6,052 bases of DNA. Source: Paracoccaceae bacterium (lineage in GTDB: Bacteria; Pseudomonadota; Alphaproteobacteria; Rhodobacterales; Rhodobacteraceae). Made by a program: the position numbers and the translations under genes. This document shows positions 6,023-6,052 of this stretch, one piece after another. Numbering within the stretch: the stretch's first letter is position 1; every line of letters starts with the position of its first letter. The notes under the pieces were generated by a model. That model saw only the letters and a program-made list of their open reading frames with translations, did not search any database and was not told the origin of the DNA. The DNA lies in assembly GCA_007134405.1 (NCBI GenBank), contig SLKW01000324.1:1-6052 (forward strand), read 5' to 3'.

Positions 6023-6052
6023 ACCTTCCTCGCGTTGGGCCGGGCACCGCGC

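Overview
This is a GC-rich, gene-dense chromosomal stretch with strong G/C bias at third codon positions. The protein sequences look like those of an alphaproteobacterium, most probably Rhodobacterales/Rhodobacteraceae (Rhodobacter, Rhodovulum or Paracoccus-like). This assignment is an impression from the proteins; no marker gene is present to confirm it. There is no sign of an integrated element, insertion sequence, CRISPR array, tRNA or rRNA.

Layout: (1) bases 1-182, + strand: the last 59 codons of a probable ribonuclease D. (2) 187-651, - strand: a small lipoprotein of unknown function, tail to tail with the first gene. (3) 652-860: a divergent intergenic region. (4) 861-1298 and 1291-2109, + strand: a SufE-family sulfur acceptor overlapping by 8 bp a TauE/SafE-family membrane permease, a two-gene sulfur-related operon. 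(5) 2126-4360, - strand: a soluble hybrid sensor histidine kinase (coiled coil, PAS, HisKA, HATPase, two receivers), convergent with the permease across a 16-bp gap that is mostly a perfect palindrome. (6) 4361-4720: about 360 bp without a credible gene, holding several dyads and a possible ECF-type promoter for the kinase. (7) 4721-5896, - strand: a complete BktB-type beta-ketothiolase with all catalytic residues. (8) 5897-6052: the thiolase upstream region, with a tentative promoter and two dyads that could be operators.

The genes do not form one pathway. SufE and TauE/SafE plausibly act together in sulfur handling. The thiolase belongs to acyl-CoA/polyhydroxyalkanoate metabolism, and the hybrid kinase is an orphan signalling protein without an adjacent Hpt or response regulator gene in the window. 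I see no convincing new multi-gene system. The observations most worth checking are the regulatory dyads upstream of the thiolase, the SufE-TauE overlap, and the double-receiver kinase without an Hpt domain.
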